DNA from: JAKPQD01 sp029572965
GTDB taxonomy: Bacteria; Bacteroidota; Bacteroidia; Bacteroidales; DTGW01
Length of the DNA: 64,000 nt
NCBI GenBank assembly: GCA_035374585.1
Contig: DAOSPF010000001.1
Span: 43,652 to 107,651 of the forward strand
Reading direction: 5' to 3'
The translations under genes were made by a program, and so were the position numbers. Below, one piece after another: positions 33,129 through 41,337 of the stretch. The notes beneath the pieces are model-generated. The model saw only the letters and a list, made by a program, of their open reading frames with translations. It made no database searches and was not told where the DNA came from. Positions within the stretch are counted from its first letter, which is position 1, and each line of letters starts with the position of its first letter.

Positions 33129-34670
33129 TTATTTTGACACTTTTTTAAAACGCTTTGGTTCAATATTGTATTTGTGCAAACGTAAACGAAGTATCCGTTC
33201 TGTTATACCCAGCTTTTGTGCAGTTTCAAAAGTACATCCATGGGTGCTGATGAGATTGTCTATAATCACCTGTTTTTCGACATTGGCTACAATATCTTCC
33301 AGCGTACCTTCCATTTTTGTTTTTGACGATTCGGCTGTTTGAAGCGTTGGTGGCAGGTTGTTTGACCTTATTACATCATCGATACTTAATATTGCTGCAC
33401 GTTCTATCACGTTTTCAAGTTCCCTGATATTACCAGGCCAGTGGTACATCATCAAAAGGTCAATAGCAGAGGTGCTGATACGCTTTATTTTCAGCCCATG
33501 GCGTTTGTTGGCCTTGGCAATAAAGTGGTTGACCAATATGGGGATATCGTTGCGGCGTTCGCGCAACGAGGGGATATATATCGGGAAAACGTTTAGCCTG
33601 TAAAAAAGGTCTTCCCTGAATTCGCACTTTGTAATCATTTCTTCGAGGTTACGGTTGGTAGCAGTGATGATACGAACGTCTATTTTCAGCGTTTTCGAAC
33701 CTCCTAACCTTTCAAATTCCCGTTCCTGAAGGATGCGCAGTATCTTTACCTGTGTAGGCAAAGGCAAATCCCCAATTTCATCAAGGAAGATAGTGCCTCC
33801 GTCGGCCAGCTCAAACCTCCCTTTTCTTAACCCGTCTGCCCCGGTAAAAGCACCTTTTTCGTGGCCAAAAAGTTCGCTTTCTATCAATGTATCCGGCAAG
33901 GCAGAGCAGTTTACTTTTATCAGAGGTTTGTCTTTTCGGGCACTATTGTAATGGATAGCATTAGCAATCAGTTCTTTGCCAACCCCGCTTTCGCCCCTGA
34001 GCAATACGGTTGCATTGGTTTTCGATACTTTTTGTATCAGTTCAAACACCGATTGCATGGCACTTGAGTTGCCTATGATTTCGGTGTTTATTATAGCTTG
34101 GTTTAACTGGTCCTGAAGTTTCAGGTTTTCTTGCCTTAGCAGGGCCAACTCGTAAGCGTTTTCCTGTGTAGCTATGATAGAGTGGGCCAGCATGCTCCCA
34201 ATAATATTCAGTATCCGAAATTCCAGTTTAAACGAGATATCGTTATAATATTCTAAACTAAAAGCAAAAAATCCTAATACCTTTCCTGCTGCTTTAATTG
34301 GGACGCATATCATGGATATTTCATAGCTAAAATCCACCAAATCGCGTGAGCTTTTTATAAATGTCGGCGTATGCGACATTTTTGGCAAAAGCATTGGTTC
34401 GCCTGTTTCTATGATGGTTTTGCTTACTTTTTCAAGTTTTCCCCTAAGGTTTGAAACTTCTTCGGATTTTAGTCCGTGATATTCTTCAAGTATAACATGA
34501 TGCAAATCTGCGTTTAATATAGTCAGCGAGCAACAAGAGATTCCGCAATAATCGGCTAAGTGCTTTAAAATGGGCTTTATTGATTCTTCAATATGCTTTA
34601 CTTTCTGCAATTCTTTACTTATATCGTAAAGAAAAGACAACTCAGTATATTTTTTTTCACCCGTTTTCAT
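33129..34670 (-). CDS. nifA: NifA-type sigma54-dependent activator
   Basis: 513 aa. N-terminal GAF domain (~25-170), AAA+ domain (~190-425) with Walker A RGESGVGKELIA, the sigma54-contact loop GAFTGAD, Walker B GGTIFLDEIGDLP and the R-finger region, and a C-terminal Fis-type HTH (QKLGITERILRLRLHKYNI). The interdomain Cys-x4-Cys cluster of oxygen-sensitive NifA is absent, so oxygen or nitrogen signals would act through the GAF domain or a partner. It is the last gene of a four-gene run with NifX-like and Nif11 proteins, and lies 998 bp upstream of nifH on the same strand. Confidence 0.9.
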   Translation of the reverse strand: MKTGEKKYTELSFLYDISKELQKVKHIEESIKPILKHLADYCGISCCSLTILNADLHHVILEEYHGLKSEEVSNLRGKLEKVSKTIIETGEPMLLPKMSHTPTFIKSSRDLVDFSYEISMICVPIKAAGKVLGFFAFSLEYYNDISFKLEFRILNIIGSMLAHSIIATQENAYELALLRQENLKLQDQLNQAIINTEIIGNSSAMQSVFELIQKVSKTNATVLLRGESGVGKELIANAIHYNSARKDKPLIKVNCSALPDTLIESELFGHEKGAFTGADGLRKGRFELADGGTIFLDEIGDLPLPTQVKILRILQEREFERLGGSKTLKIDVRIITATNRNLEEMITKCEFREDLFYRLNVFPIYIPSLRERRNDIPILVNHFIAKANKRHGLKIKRISTSAIDLLMMYHWPGNIRELENVIERAAILSIDDVIRSNNLPPTLQTAESSKTKMEGTLEDIVANVEKQVIIDNLISTHGCTFETAQKLGITERILRLRLHKYNIEPKRFKKVSK

Positions 34671-34760
34671 TTATAAAAATATAATCAAAAAAGTTAAAAA
34701 ACTTAGATTATGTTTTAAAAAATAGTGATAAGATTAATAAATGTAATCTTATTGGCAAAT

Positions 34761-35078
34761 TTAATTAATAAAATCAAATTCAATCTCTATTTTTTCACTT
34801 TTTTGATTTTCTTTCAGCCTGAATGTCCCGGTGTACGTTATAGCAACATTTTCTTTGTTTGAGGCTTCAATAAGTATGTTAGTAAGCTTTTCGCGAGCAA
34901 CTTCATCGCAATCGGCATTGAAATGGAGCAACATCCGGTCAGGGTCTTTATTGTCGAATTGTAAAATAAATACCGAATTGTCGGCAAAAACCAAATCGTC
35001 ATAGACATAAGTAACATCCAGTCCTGTAGATGCCACTATATTCATTGCTTTTCCCAAGGGCCTGAATGGTATTTCCAT
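34761..35078 (-). CDS. Unknown protein in the nifA operon
   Basis: 105 aa, not recognised. It begins MEIPFRPLGKAMNIVASTGL; the middle YVYDDLVFADNSVFILQFDN and LHFNADCDEVAREKLTNIL suggest an alpha/beta fold, with a single Cys. No membrane segment or signal peptide. It starts 6 bp after the Nif11 gene and ends 90 bp before nifA, so it is co-transcribed with them. A cofactor-delivery or signalling role is only an inference from position. Confidence 0.75.
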   Translation of the reverse strand: MEIPFRPLGKAMNIVASTGLDVTYVYDDLVFADNSVFILQFDNKDPDRMLLHFNADCDEVAREKLTNILIEASNKENVAITYTGTFRLKENQKSEKIEIEFDFIN

Positions 35079-35084
35079 GACTTT

Positions 35085-35339
35085 TCAATTTGCTAATGAG
35101 TAATACAAAAACCTGAACCAATTTACTTTTCCAAATAGCCAGTCTGCCTCTTCCTGGCTTTGGCATTTGGCATGAAAAACGTTGGCTGCTTCTTCAAATT
35201 CGTCTATGGTGAAGCTCATTTGGTGCATGTCCAGGATTTTTACCAGTTCGCCTTTGTTTTTGCAACGGTAGATACTTTGGCGCAATTCGTCTCTTTCGTC
35301 CATCTGTCTAAAGAGCACTCCTACATTGTTTATTGACAT
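35085..35339 (-). CDS. Nif11-domain protein
   Basis: 84 aa. The sequence ELRQSIYRCKNKGELVKILD followed by MHQMSFTIDEFEEAANVF fits the Nif11 domain (helix, short linker, then a G/H-x-x-F-T-x-x-E-F segment). The domain is named for a gene in the Azotobacter nif cluster and also serves as a leader in peptide maturation; no RiPP enzymes are seen here, so a nif-related function is more likely. It is 22 bp downstream of the NifX-like gene. Confidence 0.7.
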   Translation of the reverse strand: MSINNVGVLFRQMDERDELRQSIYRCKNKGELVKILDMHQMSFTIDEFEEAANVFHAKCQSQEEADWLFGKVNWFRFLYYSLAN

Positions 35340-35360
35340 ATCTGTAATATTTTAGTGGGT

Positions 35361-35747
35361 TTAATGACAATCTGATTCGGGGCCGCAGCTAAGGCAATCT
35401 TTGGCACATTCGCCTGTAAGCAGCGATTCGTATATGTCAAAGGCCCTTATCTGCCCAGCTTTGCAGCGGCTTATGTTTTCTTCTAACGAAGTGCTATGCG
35501 CTTTGCATGTTACAATATTGTTTTCTTTGAATACCCTAAGCGACATAAAAGAGTAGAAAGGGCTTACAACATGCGATATTTTGTTGTTTACCAGTGAATT
35601 GAACAACAGTTGAGCTTCCTGGTGGGTGTTTTCAAGCTCAATGGTCTGTTGCCTGTCATTGGCCAAATCAATTATGTAAATGAGTTTTGAATGGGCAAAG
35701 TCTTGCGCCAATTCGTTGCTGTTTTTTAATGGGATACCTATTTTCAT
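35361..35747 (-). CDS. NifX-like protein with Cys-rich C-terminus
   Basis: 128 aa. Residues 1-105 are a dinitrogenase iron-molybdenum cofactor domain (MKIGIPLKNSNELAQDFAHS, then VVSPFYSFMSLRVFKENNIV). The tail GECAKDCLSCGPESDCH adds four Cys and a His that could hold a metal or Fe-S cluster. It is the first gene of the run leading to nifA, behind a sigma54-like promoter. It may sense or carry a cofactor precursor; unlike the 107-aa NifX homologue near nifB it lacks the clear DKHFGKA motif (here AQDFAHS). Confidence 0.8.
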   Translation of the reverse strand: MKIGIPLKNSNELAQDFAHSKLIYIIDLANDRQQTIELENTHQEAQLLFNSLVNNKISHVVSPFYSFMSLRVFKENNIVTCKAHSTSLEENISRCKAGQIRAFDIYESLLTGECAKDCLSCGPESDCH

Positions 35748-35772
35748 ACCATAAAGATTTTATATATGGCAT

Positions 35773-35789
35773 AACAAAAAGCATTCCAA
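35773..35789 (-). promoter_or_regulatory. Candidate sigma54 promoter of the nifX-like/nif11/nifA operon
   Basis: Minus strand TTGGAATG-N4-TTGTT; GG and GT are 10 nt apart as required, with the -12 C replaced by T, as in the nifH promoter. It lies 26 bp before the ATG at 35747. Confidence 0.5.
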
Positions 35790-35798
35790 AGTGTGTAA

Positions 35799-35815
35799 TG
35801 TTCAGTAAATGAACA
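35799..35815. promoter_or_regulatory. Palindrome TGTTCA-N5-TGAACA upstream of the same promoter
   Basis: Perfect 6-bp arms, 10 bp upstream of the -24 element, the same offset as the (different) inverted repeat at nifH. It is a probable regulator site. Confidence 0.45.
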
Positions 35816-36245
35816 ATTTGAAACAACTTATCCTATTTATAATTTTGTTAATCATCTCAAAAAATTACAAAAAAGTAAATGTTGAGATTAATGACCTTTT
35901 TAAAGTTTGACATAAGAAGAATGTATAGGTATTTGATATTTACAGGTATTACAAACTTTTGCCTTGAAGCAAAAGATTCAATAAAAGCGGCGGAGCCTTA
36001 AAAAGAAAAATTCCTTATTATTGCCTTTTTGTTCGATTTCGGCCGAGAAGCCTAACGCTCTTGTTGTTTGCATATTGCAACATCACAAGGCTTCGAGGGT
36101 GAAAGAGTTAAGGCGATAAGAGTTTTTGAGCAACTTTTTTCGATAAAAAGTTGCATGAGACTTTGTATTTATTGCTTTTTAAACAATAATTGACGATGTT
36201 GTCCTTATATCGAACTCGCGTTTTTTTAGGAAAGACTTTTTAATC

Positions 36246-36459
36246 CTACTTTGACAGATTAGCAATAACCTTCTCCTAACCGCGTAGCGGTGGAATATTT
36301 GCAGAAGATGAGTTTTATAATGATTAAGCCACGTAGTGGCGAAATATTATTTTGGCACTACGCACCTTATTTCGATGGTGTATTCTCTTTTATTAAACCC
36401 AACTATTCCCTCTTAATTCTCTTTTATTAAATTCCAGTTTATTAAACCTGTCAAAGTAG
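36246..36459. repeat. Inverted-repeat element in a long spacer
   Basis: Arms CTACTTTGACA (36246-36256) and TGTCAAAGTAG (36449-36459) enclose two related inner units, CCGCGTAGCGGTGGAATATT and CCACGTAGTGGCGAAATATT. The rest of the 35748-36502 spacer, including 36001-36180 (repeat-like, full of stops), shows no gene. Confidence 0.65.
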
Positions 36460-36502
36460 AATTAAATTGTTGCCTATAATGTAAATGCAGTAAGTGGTTA
36501 TA

Positions 36503-36889
36503 TCATTCTTTCGAAAGGAACCCGTTGATGTTGGCGTACAACAACTCCGGGTCTATTGGTTTTGCCAGAAAACAGTCGCATCCGGCTTCTTTGCTTTTGG
36601 TTATGTATGAGTCAAAGGCATAAGCCGACTGGATAATCACAGGAAGGTCTTTTTTTACCTTTTTGATAATACGTGTAGCCTGCCAGCTGCTCATGTCGGG
36701 CAACTGAATGTCCATCAGGATAAGGTCTATGTCTTTATTTTCGTGTGTGGCGTATATTGCATCAGAGGCTGTTCCTACTTGTATTACCTTAGCTCCTGTT
36801 TTGTCAAGCAGGTCTTTTAAATACATAGCGCTCACAGGGTCATCTTCGACAATCAAAAATGTACGGGAACTATAATTTGGGCTACTCAT
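36503..36889 (-). CDS. Stand-alone CheY-like response regulator
   Basis: 128 aa, a receiver domain only: acidic pair in FLIVEDDPVSAMYL, phospho-acceptor Asp in DLILMDIQLPDMSS, and Lys in CFLAKPIDPE. There is no output domain, so it probably acts by protein contact or as a phosphorelay intermediate. It lies 24 bp downstream of frr on the same strand. The cognate kinase is not in the window. Confidence 0.9.
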   Translation of the reverse strand: MSSPNYSSRTFLIVEDDPVSAMYLKDLLDKTGAKVIQVGTASDAIYATHENKDIDLILMDIQLPDMSSWQATRIIKKVKKDLPVIIQSAYAFDSYITKSKEAGCDCFLAKPIDPELLYANINGFLSKE

Positions 36890-36913
36890 TGGGCAAATGG
36901 GGTTTTATTTGGG

Positions 36914-37477
36914 CTATACAACCATTATTTCTGCTTCTTTCTTTTGAAGGACTTCTTCTACCTTCTTTGAGAAGTGGTCAGTTGTTTTTTGCATGTCTTC
37001 TTCGGCTTTTTTTATTTCATCTTCCGGAATGCCTTGTTTCTGGAGTTTCTTGATTTCTTCAATAGCTTCACGGCGCGCATTACGGATACTTACTTTAGCA
37101 TTTTCGCCTTCATGCTTTACTTGTTTTACAAGACCTTGACGGCGTTCTTCCGTAAGCGGGGGGATACTTATGCGGATAACTTCACCATTATTTACCGGGG
37201 TAAGGCCAAGGTTTGCAGCAAATACCGCTTTTTCCAAAGCATCTATTAACTTCTTTTCCCAAGGTTGGATAACTAAGGTACGTGCGTCCTGTGTATTTAC
37301 ATTGGCTACCTGGGTAATAGGCACTCTGGAACCATAGTAATCTACCATTACTCCGGCAAGCATCGCAGGACTGGCCTTGCCTGCCCTGATTTTAAGCAAT
37401 TCGCTTTCAAGATGCACAAGCGCTTTGTTCATTTTATCTTTGGCATCGTCCATGTAAAGTTGTACTTCTTCGCTCAT
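36914..37477 (-). CDS. frr: Ribosome recycling factor
   Basis: 187 aa, full length. It splits post-termination ribosomes with EF-G. It opens MSEEVQLYMDDAKDKMNKAL and has the family blocks LLKIRAGKASPAMLAGVMVDYYG, TLVIQPWEKKLIDALEKA and IRISIPPLTEERRQGLVKQ, followed by the long coiled hairpin helices. It lies 29 bp downstream of pyrH, the usual pyrH-frr arrangement. Confidence 0.98.
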   Translation of the reverse strand: MSEEVQLYMDDAKDKMNKALVHLESELLKIRAGKASPAMLAGVMVDYYGSRVPITQVANVNTQDARTLVIQPWEKKLIDALEKAVFAANLGLTPVNNGEVIRISIPPLTEERRQGLVKQVKHEGENAKVSIRNARREAIEEIKKLQKQGIPEDEIKKAEEDMQKTTDHFSKKVEEVLQKKEAEIMVV

Positions 37478-37506
37478 AATGGTAAAAATTTAAACGACCT
37501 AAGTTA

Positions 37507-38217
37507 TTATTTTTTTATTAATGTACCAATTTTTTCGCCTGAAATTAACTTCTTCAGGTTCCCTAACTTATTCATATCGAAAACGATAATAGGCATATTG
37601 TTTTCAGAACATAAAGTGAAGGCGGTTAAATCCATGATGTTCAAGCCTTTGCTGTAAGCCTCAGCAAAAGTAAGTTCATCATACTTTGTTGCTTTAGGGT
37701 CTTTCTCGGGGTCAGCGGTATAAACTCCGTCAACCCTTGTGCCTTTAAGCAATGCGTCAACTTCAAGTTCTACAGCACGCAATGCTGAAGCAGAATCTGT
37801 GGTGAAATATGGGTTTCCCGTACCTGCTGTGATAATGATAACGTTGCCATTGTTCATGGCTTCAATAGCTTTACTTTTGCTATAAGCTTCACCTACAGGG
37901 TGCATTGAAAAAGCAGTAAAGAGTTTTACTTTTGTTTTCAGGCTTTCAAGCATCGACTCAATGGCCAATCCGTTGATAGTTGTAGCAAGCATGCCCATGT
38001 AATCGCCTTTGTAGCGGTCAAAGCCTTTGTCAACGCCACGCATACCCCTGAAAATGTTGCCACCTCCGATAACGATGGCTATCTGTACGCCTTCCTTTGC
38101 AGTTTCAGACACTTGCTTGCAATATTCTTCCAGACGGGCAGTATCAATGCCGTGTCCTTGTTGTCCCATCAGTGCTTCTCCACTGAGTTTGAGCAATATA
38201 CGCTTGTACTTCAACAT
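37507..38217 (-). CDS. pyrH: Uridylate kinase
   Basis: About 236 aa. It phosphorylates UMP to UDP; amino-acid-kinase fold. Motifs: KRILLKLSGEALMG at the N-terminus, IVIGGGNIFRG, MGMLATTINGLAI, TGNPYFTTDSASALRAVE and MDLTAFTLCSENN. The longest frame begins at 38340, but the 41 extra residues are unlike PyrH and start upstream of the -7 box; ATG 38217 (MLKYKRILLKL) is used. It forms an operon with frr. Confidence 0.97.
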   Translation of the reverse strand: MLKYKRILLKLSGEALMGQQGHGIDTARLEEYCKQVSETAKEGVQIAIVIGGGNIFRGMRGVDKGFDRYKGDYMGMLATTINGLAIESMLESLKTKVKLFTAFSMHPVGEAYSKSKAIEAMNNGNVIIITAGTGNPYFTTDSASALRAVELEVDALLKGTRVDGVYTADPEKDPKATKYDELTFAEAYSKGLNIMDLTAFTLCSENNMPIIVFDMNKLGNLKKLISGEKIGTLIKK

Positions 38218-38237
38218 AATTATCTGTTTTCTGTCGC

Positions 38238-38245
38238 CAAAATTA
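38238..38245 (-). promoter_or_regulatory. -7 box (TAATTTTG) of pyrH-frr
   Basis: Exact TAnnTTTG on the minus strand, 20 bp before the pyrH ATG. The -33 is unclear. Confidence 0.45.
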
Positions 38246-38411
38246 GAAATTTTGCTGTAAAACACGTAAAAAATTGACGATTTGAAAGATAATTTATGCG
38301 AGTGGATGGAAATTGGAGATAAAAAAAGCAGACGAGTCAATATTCAATTAGTGAGACATCAGTTCAATCTATACGGTTTAGTTTTTCAATGCTTTTCCCC
38401 GCTGGCGCATA

Positions 38412-38713
38412 GCCGTCAAGCTAAGAAATTTTGTATATGAATTTGATTTTGAAGCCCTGTAGAGGCGACATATTTGTAGAAAAAAGTTGTTAAACAGAGA
38501 ACGCACCAAGCACAAATATAATACAACGAACGAATGCTGAATGGTGCGTAATTTGGAGAAGCTTTTTAAATGCAGTTCTTCTATTGCGCGCCCGAAAGAG
38601 TTTCGTACATTTTCAAACATTCATCTGGCGCGCTTTTTATCAATACTTCCTGTCTCTACAAATATGTCGCCCCTACAGGGCTTGAATACAATACTTATTT
38701 CTTAGCTTGGCGG
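38412..38713. repeat. Composite element holding 138-nt double-hairpin core, copy B
   Basis: Long imperfect inverted arms (38412-38480 and 38655-38713) share GTCAAGCTAAGAAA and AAGCCCTGTAGAGGCGACAT; between them lies the core (38501-38638), the reverse complement of the core at 32763-32900 with both hairpins kept. The ends (AGCCGTCAAGCTAAG) also resemble those of the element at 40095. An 80-aa frame across it is not regarded as a gene. Confidence 0.75.
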
Positions 38714-38882
38714 TGGTAGGGGTGGCTATATCATATTTTTTAATTTGTTTACCTTGGTTCGTAGTACCTGTCATTGTCTTAAAAAATAACGATATAGGTA
38801 TATATTTACAAAATTTTCAACATGGCATGCAACCTTTGCCATGCGAATATAATTATTAGTCAAAACCCCTTTATTAGAACTT

Positions 38883-39419
38883 TTGGACGAACGTATTCTT
38901 ATATCAAAATGTATCTCAGGTAATGAAAAAGCACAAAAGCTTTTTTATGACACATTCGCTAACCAAATGTTTAGGTTGTGTTTGCGTTATACTGGCGATT
39001 ACCACGATGCTGAAGATGTTATGATTATTGCTTTTCATAAGGTTTTTAAGAATATTAGAAATTTTGAATACCGTGGTGATGGCAGTTTGAAAAGATGGGT
39101 TAAAACAATTATGATCAATGAATCGCTAATGTTTTTGAAAAGTTCGCGTAAGTTTATGTTTGAAACTATTGATAATACTCATATTCAAATAGCAGATGGA
39201 ATAGAAAACACTATAGATGCTGAACAAATATATCAACTTATCCTTAAGTTGCCCGATGGATACAGGACAGTGGTAAACTTGTTTATTATTGATGGCTTGA
39301 GCCACGAGGAAATAGCTAATCAGCTTGGCATAAGCGTTAATACTTCTAAGTCGCAGCTTTCACGTGCCAGGGCTTTGCTGAAGGAACAACTTTTTAAATT
39401 AGAAGAAAATGGAAGATAA
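38883..39419 (+). CDS. ECF-type RNA polymerase sigma factor
   Basis: 178 aa. Region 2 (~15-85) has FYDTFANQMFRLCLRYTGDYHDAEDVMIIAFHKVFKNI; region 4 (~120-172) has LPDGYRTVVNLFIIDGLSHEEIANQLGISVNTSKSQLSRARALL. It starts with TTG (DERILISKCISGNEKAQ follows); no ATG gives a complete region 2. It overlaps the next gene, a membrane anti-sigma-like protein, by 11 bp, which is the usual sigma/anti-sigma pairing. Confidence 0.9.
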   Translation: MDERILISKCISGNEKAQKLFYDTFANQMFRLCLRYTGDYHDAEDVMIIAFHKVFKNIRNFEYRGDGSLKRWVKTIMINESLMFLKSSRKFMFETIDNTHIQIADGIENTIDAEQIYQLILKLPDGYRTVVNLFIIDGLSHEEIANQLGISVNTSKSQLSRARALLKEQLFKLEENGR

Positions 39420-40038
39420 TTTTGATAAATATCTGAAACAGAAAATGGATGCTGTTAGTGATGCTCCAATTTCCGAGCATTTGTGGAACAAAGAAAATAC
39501 CTGGCAGAAAATTGCCTTGGGAATTAAACCTCAGGGGAAAAGTGTGTCTATCAGGTGGTTTTATGCTGCTGCTTCTGTGTTGTTAGTGGTTTTAATTGGT
39601 TCATTGGTCTTTTACAACCATCTTTCGAAACAAATGAGCCAGCTTAGGGCTGAAAATAAAAGGCTTGGTGAAATTGCAATTAATCGAAACAACACTTCAG
39701 GCCCTGTTGAAAAGGTTCTGATTAAGACAGACACCGTCATTAAAGAGCTTATAAAAAAAGAAAATGTTCAAAATACTTTATTCATCCACGATACAGTGGT
39801 AATTGTGAAAGCCTCTGAAGAACAATTAGCTGTGAATGCCATGCCTGACAAGGATAGTGTATCAGCATCATCTACCAATGAACCGCCAAAAAAGAGCAAA
39901 CTTCATTTTGTTATAAACAACGAAATTTTTGTCGAAAATGAGAAATCCAAAGTAAAGCTTATTGGTTCTAAGGAACTTACACAAAAAGACCCGGAGCGAA
40001 CAAAACAAGATGCTTCTATCAAATTCGCCTTTAACTGA
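39409..40038 (+). CDS. Putative anti-sigma factor (single-pass membrane protein)
   Basis: 209 aa. The N-terminal ~48 residues (MEDNFDKYLKQKMDAVSDAP to LWNKENTWQKIA) are the cytoplasmic part expected to bind the sigma factor; one helix (FYAAASVLLVVLIGSLVFY) follows, then a coiled stretch and a Lys/Ser-rich periplasmic tail. I see no zinc-binding HxxxCxxC motif. The assignment rests on topology and on overlap with the ECF sigma gene. Confidence 0.7.
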   Translation: MEDNFDKYLKQKMDAVSDAPISEHLWNKENTWQKIALGIKPQGKSVSIRWFYAAASVLLVVLIGSLVFYNHLSKQMSQLRAENKRLGEIAINRNNTSGPVEKVLIKTDTVIKELIKKENVQNTLFIHDTVVIVKASEEQLAVNAMPDKDSVSASSTNEPPKKSKLHFVINNEIFVENEKSKVKLIGSKELTQKDPERTKQDASIKFAFN

Positions 40039-40094
40039 TGTTGTAACTGTGAGATGGTAGCATTTCCCCTCCTTTATATGGAGGAGTGGGAGCA

Positions 40095-40217
40095 TAGCCG
40101 TCAACTTAAGGAATAATTTAGACACCATTGGAAGCAACAAGAAAATATCCACCCCCTACCCCCGCCAGCGGGGGTAGGGGGTGGAATTAAACGCAACTAA
40201 TTTTAAGTTGATGGCTA
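40095..40217. repeat. Inverted-repeat element with a 36-bp perfect GC-rich palindrome
   Basis: Outer arms TAGCCGTCAACTTAAG (40095-40110) and TTTAAGTTGATGGCTA (to 40217). Inside, 40149-40184 is a palindrome with 17-bp arms (CCACCCCCTACCCCCGC) and CA in the centre: the same arms as at 8594 and 45778 but fused without interior. Confidence 0.8.
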
Positions 40218-40254
40218 GTGGTTCTATTATTAAAATAACCTAAAAATGTAAAAT

Positions 40255-41283
40255 ATGAAAACATTAAAAAAATCTGCATTCATTGCATTATTTGTATTTA
40301 TATCTCTTAGTATCACTGCACAAGGTTTTCCCGAAAAGCTTATTCTGCTTACAAGTAGTGATGTGAAAATGGTTATCGAGACGAGAGAAATATTGGACAT
40401 TCCGCATGAAAAGAAACAGGATACCCTTTTTATGAACCTGCTTTCGGACATTAGCAAAGTTCAGGATTCGCTGACCAGGCTGAATGTGCCTTTGCAAATA
40501 TTTTACAGCACAATGGACAAGGATAGCAGAAGCATGAAAGTTGCCAATAACGCTGAGACTAAGGCTGAGTTCATTTTCAAAGGCGCTTCTGATACGGTTA
40601 GGAGCAATTTTTTCAATTACAAAATTGAGTGTGACTTGAATTGGAACAACAAGCTGATTTTATATACCAACAACCTGTCTGAGCTGGGAGAATTGAAAAA
40701 CACTTCTTTTTCTGATATAGTTCAGCAGGCTCAAGCTGACATTGCTTTACGCAAAATACCGTCTTATAAAGCCAAAACCTGTTTGTACAAAATAAACCAT
40801 AACCAACTTGACGCTACTTCTGCTGACATCAAACAACAAGGTACATTTATTATTACTCCTGGCATGGATTTTGGCTTAAGTTATCTGAATGACAGGTTTA
40901 TGCCCAATATCTCCATGTCTATGGCCTATGTATTTTCGCCCAAAAATGAAAAGAAATGTATGCTTGGTATTTCGGGAGAAATATTTTATAATATGGATAC
41001 TGCAGAAGCTTATAAAATGCAAGGTAATTCTTTTGTAGATGTTTTCTTTCATGCTAAAAACCCTTATAGTCCGATTTATTATGCGTCTGATTTTCGGTTT
41101 TTTATTGGCTATTTAGTTCATCGTGAAGGGGTTGTTTTTCCTAAAAATTCATGGCGTTTTGGCTTGGATATGCCGGCAGGGAAGAACTTTCGTATAAATT
41201 ATGTTGTCTATTTAAATGATTTCGGTAGTAATAACAAAAACAAGGGTTTGTTTGAAATTGGGATAAAATATAAGTTCTTTTAA
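40255..41283 (+). CDS. Secreted protein of unknown function
   Basis: 342 aa. A signal peptide (MKTLKKSAFIALFVFISLSITAQ) is followed by a region without recognised domains; the last third (PGMDFGLSYLNDRFMPNISMSM to NKGLFEIGIKYKFF) looks like an outer-membrane beta-barrel ending in an aromatic residue. It lies between the anti-sigma gene and an ABC exporter on the same strand. Confidence 0.75.
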   Translation: MKTLKKSAFIALFVFISLSITAQGFPEKLILLTSSDVKMVIETREILDIPHEKKQDTLFMNLLSDISKVQDSLTRLNVPLQIFYSTMDKDSRSMKVANNAETKAEFIFKGASDTVRSNFFNYKIECDLNWNNKLILYTNNLSELGELKNTSFSDIVQQAQADIALRKIPSYKAKTCLYKINHNQLDATSADIKQQGTFIITPGMDFGLSYLNDRFMPNISMSMAYVFSPKNEKKCMLGISGEIFYNMDTAEAYKMQGNSFVDVFFHAKNPYSPIYYASDFRFFIGYLVHREGVVFPKNSWRFGLDMPAGKNFRINYVVYLNDFGSNNKNKGLFEIGIKYKFF

Positions 41284-41337
41284 AAATTGTTCAAAATTGT
41301 TATAATTTGCGGTCGGCAACCTTTAACCTCGATAAAT

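Noticed and set aside
36001..36180. Possible short gene in the 35.7-36.5 kb spacer
   Set aside because: All frames are broken by stops and the segment has repeat character; no start with a plausible product.
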